Part shown: positions 44,009 through 52,575 of the stretch, piece after piece
Layout of the letters: each line of letters starts with the position of its first letter
How positions within the stretch are numbered: position 1 is the first letter of the stretch
From: Alphaproteobacteria bacterium
GTDB lineage: Bacteria; Pseudomonadota; Alphaproteobacteria; UBA8366; Aestuariispiraceae
DNA length: 60,030 nucleotides
Direction of reading: 5' to 3'
NCBI GenBank assembly: GCA_006844765.1
Contig: SPJV01000211.1
Location: forward strand, 1-60,030
Notes under the pieces: generated by a model
What the model was told of the DNA's origin: nothing
The model's database searches: none
Seen by the model: the letters and a program-made list of their open reading frames with translations, nothing else
Translations under genes and position numbers: made by a program

Positions 44009-44690
44009 GCAACTCGCCACCGGGATTGGCGCTCTCCATTGCCGCTTCAAGAGCGGCAGCGTGTTTGTCGGACAATCGTGCGACTGCATAAGTCATGGTC
44101 GTGCCGTTTCCGGTACGTGCCAGACTGTTCAAGCGGCCACTGGGAAGCGTGTCTTCTATCGCGGCCCGCACCGTTTCCAACTGCGCTGCATCAGCACCCG
44201 CCGGCAGGGAAACAGTTACAAAGGCATCCTGCATAGCATCCCGCAGCGGCCATGGCGCATAGCGAAGTAGCAGCAGCGCCGCCGTTGCCATAGCCAACAG
44301 GATCGCCAGGAACTTCACATTGGCTGTCGCCGTCGCGATGGCTGCTGCAATCAACAGCATCAGGAACCCGATTTCCTCCGGCTCCTTGATCGGTGTCCGG
44401 AAGCGTACAATCGATAATGCCCCCAGAAGACCGAGAGACAGAGGCAACGAGAACTGAATCGCCACGAATAGCGTCGTCACGGACAAGCCTAAAAGCGGGA
44501 AGACCCGATGCAGCTGCGTCCCGGTCGCCCGATTCTGATAGAAGGCCATGTAAAGGCCCGAGATATAGAGAGACGAGGCCAGCGAAACCAGCATCAGGAC
44601 CAGAAAGCCCTTACCGCCAACTGCCACAAGCTCGTTGGACCGGAAGGTCTGCAACTGCGTCAGGGCATCGGCCAGAAAACCTTGATCCAT
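43977..44690 (-). CDS. DUF4956 membrane protein
   Basis: A 237-residue inner-membrane protein with about four helices between residues 28 and 145, including the diagnostic DUF4956 stretch LGLLGALSIVRFRTPIKEPE at 86-105, in which a charged R-F-R-T-x-I-K sits between two membrane segments. After residue 150 there is a cytoplasmic domain resembling a ferredoxin-like fold (FVTVSLPAGADAAQLETVRA). The family is usually adjacent to VTC-type polyphosphate polymerases and is suspected to form a membrane channel with them, but this is not shown. It starts 54 bases after the VTC stop. Confidence 0.87.
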   Translation of the reverse strand: MDQGFLADALTQLQTFRSNELVAVGGKGFLVLMLVSLASSLYISGLYMAFYQNRATGTQLHRVFPLLGLSVTTLFVAIQFSLPLSLGLLGALSIVRFRTPIKEPEEIGFLMLLIAAAIATATANVKFLAILLAMATAALLLLRYAPWPLRDAMQDAFVTVSLPAGADAAQLETVRAAIEDTLPSGRLNSLARTGNGTTMTYAVARLSDKHAAALEAAMESANPGGELHVYLNRPGVL

Positions 44691-44743
44691 TCTATGTCCG
44701 ACTCTTTTATCTCGAAGAAACTTCGTTGGTTAGAAAACGCGAT

Positions 44744-45421
44744 CTAGAGAATCGCCCGATTCGAGGCTGCCAGCCAACCAGCAAGATACTTTGAGTATGC
44801 CCGGCGCCGAGCGCCGAATTGTATCACAGGATAAAGCGATGGCGGCAATCGGTCGATCTCCCCTTTCGCCTCGAACACTGCGACCGGCAACAGAGCCGGT
44901 TGCGCTGTGGGCATCATCTCTGGATTGACCGCCGAAACCCGGATTTCACAATCGAGGTTCAAGCGAAGGCCAAGAGTAGGCTCTATGAACCGGCGCCGGT
45001 GATAGGAAATTGTGAGGGCTGGATACATCGGCCCTGCCGGTGTCAGTCCAAGCTCAGCAGCGAAGCTGGGAACAGAATGCCAGGCAGGATCATCCAGCCT
45101 GCGTGATGCCAATTCAGGCGGTGTTACGGGGTAGGCCCGCCGTTGCTTCGTCCGCGCCGCGCCGATCTTTCGCTTTACCTCGACAAATCCGGTGCCCGAT
45201 GCGCTCGGATCGTACCAACGCACCCGCAGTTTACTCTTCAGATAGTCGCTATTCACCTTCTCGCGCAGATGCCGCCAATCGGGCGTGTCAAAATACACAC
45301 TGTTAACCGGACCCTCTCCATGCGGGCGTTCCGGTTCACAATGGTTGCGCAGCCATTCCAGCAGGAGAGGGGCGCGTTCCGGCGCCAAGGCAAATTTCAG
45401 CTCCCGCACCAGGACCTTCAC
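44744..45421 (-). CDS. VTC-type polyphosphate polymerase domain protein
   Basis: Single VTC domain (225 residues), the triphosphate-tunnel-like catalytic fold that makes polyphosphate in yeast Vtc4. Tunnel residues are visible in order: Arg6/Lys9 in RELKF, SVYFD at 41-45, KLRVR at 64-68, EVKRK at 81-85, HRRR at 141-144, EAK at 184-186 and SKY at 210-212. The GTG start (45421) overlaps the O-antigen ligase stop as GTGA. There is no SPX domain or membrane helix; membrane association would come from the DUF4956 partner. Which phosphate donor and product are used is unknown. Confidence 0.87.
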   Translation of the reverse strand: MKVLVRELKFALAPERAPLLLEWLRNHCEPERPHGEGPVNSVYFDTPDWRHLREKVNSDYLKSKLRVRWYDPSASGTGFVEVKRKIGAARTKQRRAYPVTPPELASRRLDDPAWHSVPSFAAELGLTPAGPMYPALTISYHRRRFIEPTLGLRLNLDCEIRVSAVNPEMMPTAQPALLPVAVFEAKGEIDRLPPSLYPVIQFGARRRAYSKYLAGWLAASNRAIL

Positions 45422-46758
45422 GGCTCTTGCTCCGCACGCCGCAACCCTTGTGTTAGGCAGCCCGCCAACAGCAGAACAGCCAACCACCAACCCTGCCAGA
45501 TCCCAAAGCTCAAAGAGGCAAGGACAATGCCGCCCGCAAGGACAGGAACGGCATGGGGTTCAGACCGTCGCGATACTAGCCAAATGGCTCTCCCCAAAAT
45601 TACCAACAAAAGAACAACGCCGACCAACCCAAGTTCCAACCATACTTGTAAGGCAGCATTGTGTGGATGCAGCCGCAAAAACTTTAGTCGGTAATCATTC
45701 TTCAGCCTGATTTCCATCCGTTTCAAAACATCAGGAAGAACCTCATCCCTCGGCAAACCCAGATCCGCCGGCACAATTGGATCCTGCCCGCCGGGAATGC
45801 GTCTGGATGCATCAAGCCCCCATCCCGTGAAGGGCTTTTCCAGGGCGCGATCCGCCGCAAAGCCCCAAATCTTCAACCGGTGCATCAATGAATAGCCGCC
45901 ACGCTGGGCCATGGGGGCATCCTTGTGCACGAGATGACGTAAGACATCCGGGGAGTCCAAACGCGATGCAATAAATGGCGCAGAAAGGGCCAAAAGGATG
46001 GCAGCAGTGATCATGACCAACATCATCCGTCGCGCACCAATCAGGAGAGCGACCGGAACCGCGACAACAGCCGTCAGGAAGGCCAGCTTCGCGGCGCCAT
46101 TTGGAATAACAGAAAGCGCCAGCGCGATCATGCCGGCGGCAGTCAGGAACCACGCCGTCTTTCTGCGCCATCCCGTCAGGTCACCCCCTATGCCGGCCCA
46201 TAACACCAGCGGCCAGACCAGGAGCACCGCCGCCGGTGCGGTCCGGGAATATTCCAATCTTTGCTCCAGAACCGTGCGCGGATGGAAGCGCTCCAACCCC
46301 AGCAGTGCTTCAATACCTTCCCGTATCGCGCCGCCAGAGACGATCTCTATGCCCAAAAAAACCGCGCCCAAAAAAAGCCCAATCAAGGCGCCTTTCTGAA
46401 CGCGTCTAGAGCCAAACGCATGTCCACACAATATCGCAAAGCCAAGGGTCGCAAGCGCCAATAATGCCAATCGCAACGCCAGTTTTAGGGAGGCGCCACT
46501 ATCCAGCGACCACAATGCGCTCAACGCGGCATAGGCGACAAACAGGACAAGTAAAGCAACGAGCGGCCTATCCCATTCGGTCGGCCAGTGTGAGTGCCCT
46601 CCCATTGCCCGCACGCGACAAGCATGACTGATGAGCCCAATGATGCCACCAACCGCCAGAAAATAGGGAATCTGGATCGGCGCCATCACGGCCATTGTCG
46701 GCAGCAGCACGAAAAGCACCGCCAGCACTTTCCCGGCAAGACTGTTACTGGGCTCCAT
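45418..46758 (-). CDS. O-antigen ligase/Wzy-type polymerase family protein
   Basis: An inner-membrane protein of 446 residues with about eleven hydrophobic helices. The large periplasmic loop has the Wzy_C features: an EYSRTAPAAVLL-type arginine segment and, near residue 370, RLHPHNAALQVWLELGLVG, with the HPHN motif of O-antigen ligases such as WaaL or bactoprenol-linked exopolysaccharide polymerases. Start ATG 46758; a TTG 11 codons upstream is possible. It is first in the run before the VTC, DUF4956 and CotH genes, which suggests a surface-polymer setting. The exact activity (ligase or polymerase) cannot be decided. Confidence 0.85.
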   Translation of the reverse strand: MEPSNSLAGKVLAVLFVLLPTMAVMAPIQIPYFLAVGGIIGLISHACRVRAMGGHSHWPTEWDRPLVALLVLFVAYAALSALWSLDSGASLKLALRLALLALATLGFAILCGHAFGSRRVQKGALIGLFLGAVFLGIEIVSGGAIREGIEALLGLERFHPRTVLEQRLEYSRTAPAAVLLVWPLVLWAGIGGDLTGWRRKTAWFLTAAGMIALALSVIPNGAAKLAFLTAVVAVPVALLIGARRMMLVMITAAILLALSAPFIASRLDSPDVLRHLVHKDAPMAQRGGYSLMHRLKIWGFAADRALEKPFTGWGLDASRRIPGGQDPIVPADLGLPRDEVLPDVLKRMEIRLKNDYRLKFLRLHPHNAALQVWLELGLVGVVLLLVILGRAIWLVSRRSEPHAVPVLAGGIVLASLSFGIWQGWWLAVLLLAGCLTQGLRRAEQEP

Positions 46759-46830
46759 AGGACAACAAACTCCGGTAAGGATGGAGCCCAATCCATAACC
46801 TGCTTTGCGGCGCGCGCCAATGGTGGGACT

Positions 46831-46850
46831 ACTGACACTCCCCTGTCAGT
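46831..46850. promoter_or_regulatory. Perfect operator palindrome upstream of the WYL regulator
   Basis: ACTGACA-CTCCCC-TGTCAGT, a 20-base perfect 7-6-7 inverted repeat, lies 43 bases before the WYL regulator start in the spacer shared with the divergent O-antigen ligase gene. The CTGACA in its left arm can serve as a -35 box, so a bound regulator would block polymerase. The neighbouring DeoR/YafY-type regulator is the likely ligand. Confidence 0.7.
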
Positions 46851-46861
46851 ATGGCTATGAT
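46832..46861 (+). promoter_or_regulatory. Sigma-70-like promoter overlapping the operator
   Basis: CTGACA (46832-46837) and TATGAT (46856-46861) are spaced by 18 bases, a good match to a sigma-70 promoter for the WYL regulator gene and probably the two genes after it. The -35 box is inside the palindrome, which fits negative autoregulation. Confidence 0.55.
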
Positions 46862-46893
46862 ATATACATATCCGAACATCTTGGGAGCCCACC

Positions 46894-47589
46894 ATGCGCC
46901 GCGCCGACCGGCTATTCGAAATCATCCAACTCTTGCGCCGCCACAAGCTGCTGCGGGCGCAAGATCTGGCGGAGAAGCTGGAGGTTTCGGACCGTACCAT
47001 TTATCGCGACATCCGCGATCTGATGGCGACCGGTGTCCCGATCGAGGGGGAGGCCGGGGTCGGTTATGTCTTACGCAAAGGCTATGATCTGCCGCCATTG
47101 ATGTTTCGCGCCGATGAGGTCGAGGCTTTGACCCTTGGCGCCCGCATTATCGAAAGCTGGGCCGATCCGGAGCTTGCCGAGGCCGCCGCAAGTGCGCTTT
47201 CGAAGATCGAAGCTGTCATCCCGGATTCACTGCGCCGACGCATGACGGACATGACCCTGATCGCGCCTGAGGCCCATTGGTCAGAACCGATTACAATTGA
47301 CGCTGCTGAGGTTCGTCGGGCCGTCCGCAACCGGGTAAAGCTCCGGATCGACTATCGCGATGCCGATAACAAACAATCCGAACGCGTGGTTCGCCCTCTG
47401 GCCATCGCCTTCTTCGGGCCGGTCTGGCTCATGGTCACCTGGTGCGAGCTGAGGCGCGACTTCCGAAACTTCCGGCTGGACCGGATCGCCGCGATGACAT
47501 CGATGGACGAAACCTTCCGCGACGAGCCGGGCCGGTCGCTGCGGGACTATCTGGCGGCCACCAAACCGGATGGAAGAGGCGGCTGCTAG
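46894..47589 (+). CDS. YafY/DeoR-type regulator with HTH and WYL domains
   Basis: A 231-residue DNA-binding protein. The N-terminal helix-turn-helix (HTH_11) reads RLFEIIQLLRRHKLLRAQDL then LEVSDRTIYRDIRDLMATGVPI, followed by the GYVLRKGYDLPPLMF linker and a WYL domain from about 135 containing KLRIDYRDAD and FFGPVWLMVTWCELR. WYL domains sense ligands such as nucleic-acid or metabolite signals. A GGGAG site lies seven bases before the ATG. It probably represses its own operon through the palindrome just upstream. Confidence 0.9.
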   Translation: MRRADRLFEIIQLLRRHKLLRAQDLAEKLEVSDRTIYRDIRDLMATGVPIEGEAGVGYVLRKGYDLPPLMFRADEVEALTLGARIIESWADPELAEAAASALSKIEAVIPDSLRRRMTDMTLIAPEAHWSEPITIDAAEVRRAVRNRVKLRIDYRDADNKQSERVVRPLAIAFFGPVWLMVTWCELRRDFRNFRLDRIAAMTSMDETFRDEPGRSLRDYLAATKPDGRGGC

Positions 47590-47665
47590 AGATGGTTGCT
47601 AGAAACGGGCCCGCTGACCTGCAACTTCGTTTCAATACCCACACCCTATTCAATTAGAGAAAACA

Positions 47666-48127
47666 ATGTCAGACCTATCCGAATACCGCGCACGCTCAGG
47701 CACCTTGATTCCCGTCTGGACCATAGAGGTACAAACCCTGCCCGAGGATACCGACCGGATCCTTGATGAAGTCCTGAAAGTTTATCCGCTTGGCTATGGC
47801 CGCTATGAGCGCAATGCCAGCATCTCTGCTGTCGGGAAAGAAACCGCACAGCCGAAAGAGGGGTCGACAACTACAACGCATGTTGATGGTTTCACAGCAG
47901 GTCAAACAGAAACCTATCCGATGGTTGAGCTTAAGTTTTCACTGGACCGCGATCTGAGCACACTCGGCGCCGTGATGGACGCCATACTTCGCGTCCATCA
48001 CTACGAAGAGCCTGTGATCTTCGTTCGGGAAGATTTCGTCAGTCGCGCCGCTTACAACCCAAACAGCGATAACCCGCATCGCTGGTGGAACAATGGTCGC
48101 GGTTTGCCGGCCAGAATAAACGATTAA
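47666..48127 (+). CDS. CutA/NIF3-C-like protein of unknown function
   Basis: A 153-residue soluble protein. The central part (about 75-120) resembles the CutA/YqfO-like ferredoxin-fold insert found in NIF3 proteins: YPMVELKFSLDRDLSTLGAVMDAILRVHHYEEPVIFVRED, where HHYEEPVI parallels the HPYEE motif of that fold. The end, HRWWNN, is Trp-rich. I do not find a named family. It follows the WYL regulator by 76 bases, so it is a candidate target gene. Confidence 0.6.
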   Translation: MSDLSEYRARSGTLIPVWTIEVQTLPEDTDRILDEVLKVYPLGYGRYERNASISAVGKETAQPKEGSTTTTHVDGFTAGQTETYPMVELKFSLDRDLSTLGAVMDAILRVHHYEEPVIFVREDFVSRAAYNPNSDNPHRWWNNGRGLPARIND

Positions 48128-48143
48128 TCTCTGAAAGGAATGC

Positions 48144-48833
48144 ATGATGACCGACAACAACTTGGCAGATATTCGCGCCTATTTCGAAACACATATGCTG
48201 AGCGAGGAAGTAACAGCTGAAAAATCCGGCGTCACTGTCGAGCAGTTATTGACGCTGGTTTCCTGGCGCTGCATCCCACCGCATACCCATAAGATAGAGA
48301 TGTCCGCCTCTGTCTCCGGTTGTTTTGGGCGGTTCTCCTATCCTGCGGAGACCCAGCGTTTCTATCATCCGTCCGTCATAGACTGGGTGGCACATGCAAT
48401 GCCATTGCTGGACGCAATGTCGGTCCATGACGCAGCAGAAGCCATCCGTGCCCAGTTTTTCGACGACTTCATTGCAGCCCTTGATGGAGCAGCAACACCT
48501 TGGGCGGGGTTATCCGCTGAGCAGGGGGCGGCCTATGCATGGGCCTATGTTATCGATGGCACCTGGGGGGCCTGCCTGAAGACCATCGATATCCCGTCAA
48601 TGCTCGCAAAGGAATATGCGCGCGTCGTGTTTCGAGAGGTCGCGGCCTTACCAGAGGGCGCCGCTCTCACCCCCGATATGATGCATCGGCTCGGCAAGGC
48701 AATTGCCGGTTACGAAGCGGTCGCCCAAGACTTCGCGCCGCATGAACGGCCCTTAAGTTCCAAATCCGTTGAATATGACATCGCGAAGGCACGCCTTATC
48801 AGCGTGTCACGACAGGCGTTGGATGCGGCGTAG
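48144..48833 (+). CDS. DUF6058-like hypothetical protein
   Basis: A 229-residue soluble protein with an AAAGGA ribosome site six bases before the ATG (a second ATG is one codon in). The N-terminal part, DIRAYFETHMLSEEVTAEKSGV then RCIPPHTH, resembles the DUF6058 family sometimes seen near natural-product genes, and the middle has a Trp-rich WAGLSAEQGAAYAWAYVIDGTWGACL stretch. The similarity is weak and by eye. It lies 16 bases after the CutA-like gene and is convergent with methylmalonyl-CoA mutase. Confidence 0.6.
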   Translation: MMTDNNLADIRAYFETHMLSEEVTAEKSGVTVEQLLTLVSWRCIPPHTHKIEMSASVSGCFGRFSYPAETQRFYHPSVIDWVAHAMPLLDAMSVHDAAEAIRAQFFDDFIAALDGAATPWAGLSAEQGAAYAWAYVIDGTWGACLKTIDIPSMLAKEYARVVFREVAALPEGAALTPDMMHRLGKAIAGYEAVAQDFAPHERPLSSKSVEYDIAKARLISVSRQALDAA

Positions 48834-48840
48834 TAACCCC

Positions 48841-50982
48841 TTACCCCGCATCCGCCTTTTCAATCAGGTCCAAGATTTCCGCTGCTGCGACAGGGATATT
48901 GGTGCCGGGGCCATAGATTGCCGCCGCGCCGGCGCTCATCAGGAACTCATAGTCCTGCGGCGGGATGACACCGCCGCAGACGACCATGATATCGCCGGCC
49001 CCTTCGGCCTTCAGCGCATCAATCAACTGCGGGACGAGCGTCTTGTGACCGGCGGCTTGCGAGGAAACGCCGATGACATGGACATCGGCTTCGATCGCCT
49101 GATTGGCCGCTTCCTCCGGCGTTTGGAACAAAGGCCCGATATCGACATCAAAGCCGATATCCGCAAAGGCGGTGGCGATAACTTTAGCACCCCGGTCATG
49201 GCCATCTTGCCCCATCTTCACCACCAACATACGGGGGCGGCGTCCCTGGCGTTCCGCAAAAGCCGCGACATCATCGCGGATCTTCTGGAAGCCTTCATCA
49301 CCATCATAGGCAGAGCCGTAAACCCCACTCACGGAACGCACCACGGCGCGATGACGGGTAAACACTTTCTCAAGCGCATCTGAAATCTCCCCAACCGTCG
49401 CGCGGGCCCGGGTTGCATCAACGCTGAGGTCGAGCAGGTTTCCCTGACCGCTTTCCGCTGCTGCAGCCAACGCCGCCAAGGCCGCGTCACAGGCAGCCTG
49501 ATCGCGGGTCGCGCGAATCTTTTCGAGCCGCGCAATCTGTCCTTCGCGAACCGCCTGATTGTCGATATCCAGAACATCGACCGTTTCTCTATCGTCACGC
49601 TGATACTTGTTCACACCGACGATGACATCTTCCCCACGATCAATGCGTGCCTGACGCAGGGCAGCGGCCTTTTCGATCTGAAGCTTGGGCCACCCTTGTT
49701 CCACCGCTTTGGTCATACCGCCCATGCCTTCAACTTCGTCAATCAAGGTCATGGCGGCCTTCATCAACTCATCCGTCAGGCTTTCGACATAGTAAGATCC
49801 GGCGAGCGGATCGACTGTGCGGGTGATCCCGGATTCCTCCTGCAGGACAAGCTGGGTGTTCCGGGCAATGCGCGCTGAAAACGCCGTCGGCAAACCGATG
49901 GCCTCATCGAAAGCGTTGGTGTGCAGCGACTGTGTGCCCCCCAATGCCGCCGCCATGGCTTCCACCGTGGTGCGTACGACATTGTTGTAGGGATCCTGTT
50001 CCGTCAGCGACCAACCGGAAGTCTGGCAATGGGTCCGCAACATCAAGGAACGCGGGTCCTTGGGCTGAAAGTGCTTCTGCATCAATTCCGCCCAAAGGGT
50101 TCTGGCGGCGCGCAGTTTGGCAACCTCCATGAAGAAATTCATCCCGATGCAGAAGAAGAAACTGAGGCGGGGCGCGAACGCATCCACATCAAGCCCTTTG
50201 GCCTGCGCCGCCCGGACATATTCCAACCCGTCAGCGATGGTAAAGGCCAGTTCCTGCGCCAGATTGGCCCCGGCTTCCTGCATATGATAGCCGGAAATCG
50301 AGATCGAGTTGAATTTCGGCATCTCCTGCGCGGTGTATTCGATGATATCAGCAACAATCCGCATCGACGGTTCAGGCGGATAGATATAGGTGTTGCGAAC
50401 CATGAATTCCTTCAGCACGTCATTCTGGATGGTGCCGCTCAGCTTCTCCCGCGGGACGCCTTGTTCCTCACCCGCAACAATGAACCCTGCAAGGACGGGC
50501 AGAACAGCGCCGTTCATGGTCATTGAAACCGACATTTGATCCAGCGGGATGCCATCGAACAGGATCTTCATATCCTCGACACTGTCGATCGCAACGCCAG
50601 CCTTGCCGACATCGCCTTCGACACGCGGGTGGTCGCTGTCATAGCCCCGGTGTGTGGCCAGATCGAACGCAATCGAAAGCCCTTTTTGCCCGGCTGCCAA
50701 ATTGGCGCGATAGAAGGCGTTGGATTCTTCTGCTGTCGAGAAACCGGCATATTGCCGGAGCGTCCAGGGGCGCTGGGTATACATGGTCGCCCGAGGCCCA
50801 CGCGTGAACGGGGCGGCACCCGGCATAGAATTGACGTGATCAAGCCCGGTCAGATCATCAGCCGTATAAAGCGGCTTGATCGCAATCCCCTCCGGCGAGG
50901 TCCAGGTCAGGTCGTCCGCAGACCGGCCCTTTGTTTCTTTTTCAACCTGTGCCTTCCAGGCATCTTGTGCGCCATCGACCAT
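48841..50982 (-). CDS. scpA: Methylmalonyl-CoA mutase
   Basis: Adenosylcobalamin-dependent isomerase of succinyl-CoA and methylmalonyl-CoA, in propionate or branched-chain catabolism or the ethylmalonyl-CoA route. A single 713-residue chain carries the TIM-barrel domain with RPWTLRQYAGFSTAEESN and NDVLKEFMVRNTYIYPPEPS, and a C-terminal B12 domain with the lower-ligand GQDGHDRGAKV (His in DxHxxG) and GVSSQAAGHKT. Start ATG 50982 has a GGGAGG site eight bases upstream. The meaB chaperone is not in this window. Confidence 0.96.
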   Translation of the reverse strand: MVDGAQDAWKAQVEKETKGRSADDLTWTSPEGIAIKPLYTADDLTGLDHVNSMPGAAPFTRGPRATMYTQRPWTLRQYAGFSTAEESNAFYRANLAAGQKGLSIAFDLATHRGYDSDHPRVEGDVGKAGVAIDSVEDMKILFDGIPLDQMSVSMTMNGAVLPVLAGFIVAGEEQGVPREKLSGTIQNDVLKEFMVRNTYIYPPEPSMRIVADIIEYTAQEMPKFNSISISGYHMQEAGANLAQELAFTIADGLEYVRAAQAKGLDVDAFAPRLSFFFCIGMNFFMEVAKLRAARTLWAELMQKHFQPKDPRSLMLRTHCQTSGWSLTEQDPYNNVVRTTVEAMAAALGGTQSLHTNAFDEAIGLPTAFSARIARNTQLVLQEESGITRTVDPLAGSYYVESLTDELMKAAMTLIDEVEGMGGMTKAVEQGWPKLQIEKAAALRQARIDRGEDVIVGVNKYQRDDRETVDVLDIDNQAVREGQIARLEKIRATRDQAACDAALAALAAAAESGQGNLLDLSVDATRARATVGEISDALEKVFTRHRAVVRSVSGVYGSAYDGDEGFQKIRDDVAAFAERQGRRPRMLVVKMGQDGHDRGAKVIATAFADIGFDVDIGPLFQTPEEAANQAIEADVHVIGVSSQAAGHKTLVPQLIDALKAEGAGDIMVVCGGVIPPQDYEFLMSAGAAAIYGPGTNIPVAAAEILDLIEKADAG

Positions 50983-51096
50983 CGTCAACGCCTCCCTCGC
51001 TATTTATTGCATCGCGGAACATAGCGGTTACGGCAAGTGGAGGCCAACAACTATCGCCCCGCTAACACTGTTCGTCGTCTATAGAGGGACAAAAAG

Positions 51097-52227
51097 TCAC
51101 GCGTTGGATCGGGGCCCATCTTCCTTGACGAGACGTGCCCGATCGAGGGGGCGTAGCTTGTTGTGGGAAATGATGCCGCGGATCAGGCCCACATATTCCA
51201 TGCCTTTTTCCGAATAGGCTTCAAGCCCCTCTGCCAGATGCGCACCGTTGAGACGGGCGCCCTGGGCACGAAGCTCAGCACGGATGGCCCGCAGCTTTCG
51301 GTAGGCACGGTGGGTGTTCAGGTTCTTTATATAGGCAGCGACGGCTTCCAATGGTGTCTCGAAAGCTTTGATTTTATGGGTTTTTCCTTCCTGCCGATCA
51401 TCGGGAATAATCCCCTTTGCCGCATCACCCCAAACCCATTGGCCGAATAACGCATTGCCTTCCCGGGCGAAGCGGGAGGTTCCCCAGCCGCTTTCGACAG
51501 CCGCCTGAGCCAAAGCCAATGACGGCGGCACAACATCCACTTTGAGCAGCAAGGCCTTAAAGTCGTTGGGTTCGGTCTTATAGGCTTCCGCCATCTTGCC
51601 GAGCCAGATCTTGTCAGCCCCGATGATTTCCTTGCCGGAAGCCGATTCCGCCAGCAGTTCCATGATCCGCTTGCGTTGCTCCATCAAGCGTTCATTCGTC
51701 GTCAGGACCAGGGGCAAAACCATGCGCAGGAACAGGGCTTTCTTTCGCCCAACCTCCTGCACGTCAGGCAGATCATGTGGCACGGCAGCGGGCAGGATGC
51801 GCGGTACTTCGGATTGTTGAGCGCGCACGCTTTTCAAATCATACCCAAGACCGTCAAACTCGCTTTCCAGCATTGCCACGGTCAATAATGCCTCTGTGCC
51901 CGAAGGCGCTTGTTCCGCTGGCGGAGGTAGCGGGGCTTCAGGCGGCGGCGCCTTCGCGAGCGTCTCCCCAACTTCAACCCGATCCTCAATGGCAGGCATC
52001 GCCATGTCGGCGCTGGGACGCTCGCCACGCGGCGCGGCGCTTTCGATCAACCAGATAGAGCCCGCCCCCAGGACGAAGCCAACCAGGAACAAGCCGATTC
52101 GACCGCCCGCATACTGAATAGAAAATTCTCGTATCCGCGCGATGGTGCTGGAATCACGCTTCTTTCCCTCGGAAGGGGCGGCGGTTTCCTCCGCCTCAGT
52201 CTCGTGTGCTTGGCCTTTGGACGTCAT
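51097..52227 (-). CDS. Bax/FlgJ-type glucosaminidase domain protein
   Basis: Envelope-associated peptidoglycan hydrolase of 376 residues. The N-terminal cytoplasmic tail (1-43) is charged, one membrane helix follows (about 44-62), then a Pro-rich periplasmic linker. The C-terminal glucosaminidase domain (about 205-355) has the catalytic-glutamate motif LAQAAVESGWGTSRFAREGNALFGQW near residue 248 and a YSEKGMEYVGLIRGII end, as in E. coli Bax. The likely role is cleaving glycan bonds during wall growth. It sits upstream of methylmalonyl-CoA mutase with 114 bases between. Confidence 0.88.
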   Translation of the reverse strand: MTSKGQAHETEAEETAAPSEGKKRDSSTIARIREFSIQYAGGRIGLFLVGFVLGAGSIWLIESAAPRGERPSADMAMPAIEDRVEVGETLAKAPPPEAPLPPPAEQAPSGTEALLTVAMLESEFDGLGYDLKSVRAQQSEVPRILPAAVPHDLPDVQEVGRKKALFLRMVLPLVLTTNERLMEQRKRIMELLAESASGKEIIGADKIWLGKMAEAYKTEPNDFKALLLKVDVVPPSLALAQAAVESGWGTSRFAREGNALFGQWVWGDAAKGIIPDDRQEGKTHKIKAFETPLEAVAAYIKNLNTHRAYRKLRAIRAELRAQGARLNGAHLAEGLEAYSEKGMEYVGLIRGIISHNKLRPLDRARLVKEDGPRSNA

Positions 52228-52575
52228 TCATCTTGCCGGTCCACACCGCTATCATTCACGCCACGTAAGCGCATGAATGACTTCGCTAACAATTGGGACC
52301 CGCCTGCCTTGCTTGAGGCTTACCAGTCCAACGGTGCTTACCCGATCCCCATGACTGTTGGAACTTGGGCCTTAACAGCCCCTACCCGTTCCTTATCGTT
52401 TCTGTCCAATCCCACGATACTTGCCTAAGGCTCAATTGAGCTGAAGACGAACCATCACGAGACCCTCTAATGCCAGGGTAACAAACCGTCGGTATGAACT
52501 GCCGCCGGTGCGATTTCATAACACAAAAAATCCGAAGGGCGAAGCCCTTCCCGATCATTTCAACCGGGCGGGGCG
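52228..52575. other. Spacer between the glucosaminidase and nfuA
   Basis: 348 bases. The only clear element is the nfuA terminator at 52524-52550. A 74-codon plus-strand frame is unconvincing (see rejected items). No tRNA-like fold was seen. Confidence 0.5.
52524..52550 (-). terminator. Rho-independent terminator of nfuA
   Basis: On the minus strand GAAGGGC-TTC-GCCCTTC forms a perfect 7-base stem with a three-base loop, followed after GGA by a run of six T. It lies 26 bases after the nfuA stop, the expected place for an intrinsic terminator. Confidence 0.85.

Noticed and set aside
50983..51096. Adenosylcobalamin riboswitch before methylmalonyl-CoA mutase
   Set aside because: The 114-base gap is too short and lacks the B12-box pattern (GCCACTG).
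52204..52428. 74-codon plus-strand frame downstream of the glucosaminidase start
   Set aside because: Overlaps the divergent 5' region, no ribosome site, ends in Thr/Ser/Leu-rich sequence; not protein-like enough to keep.
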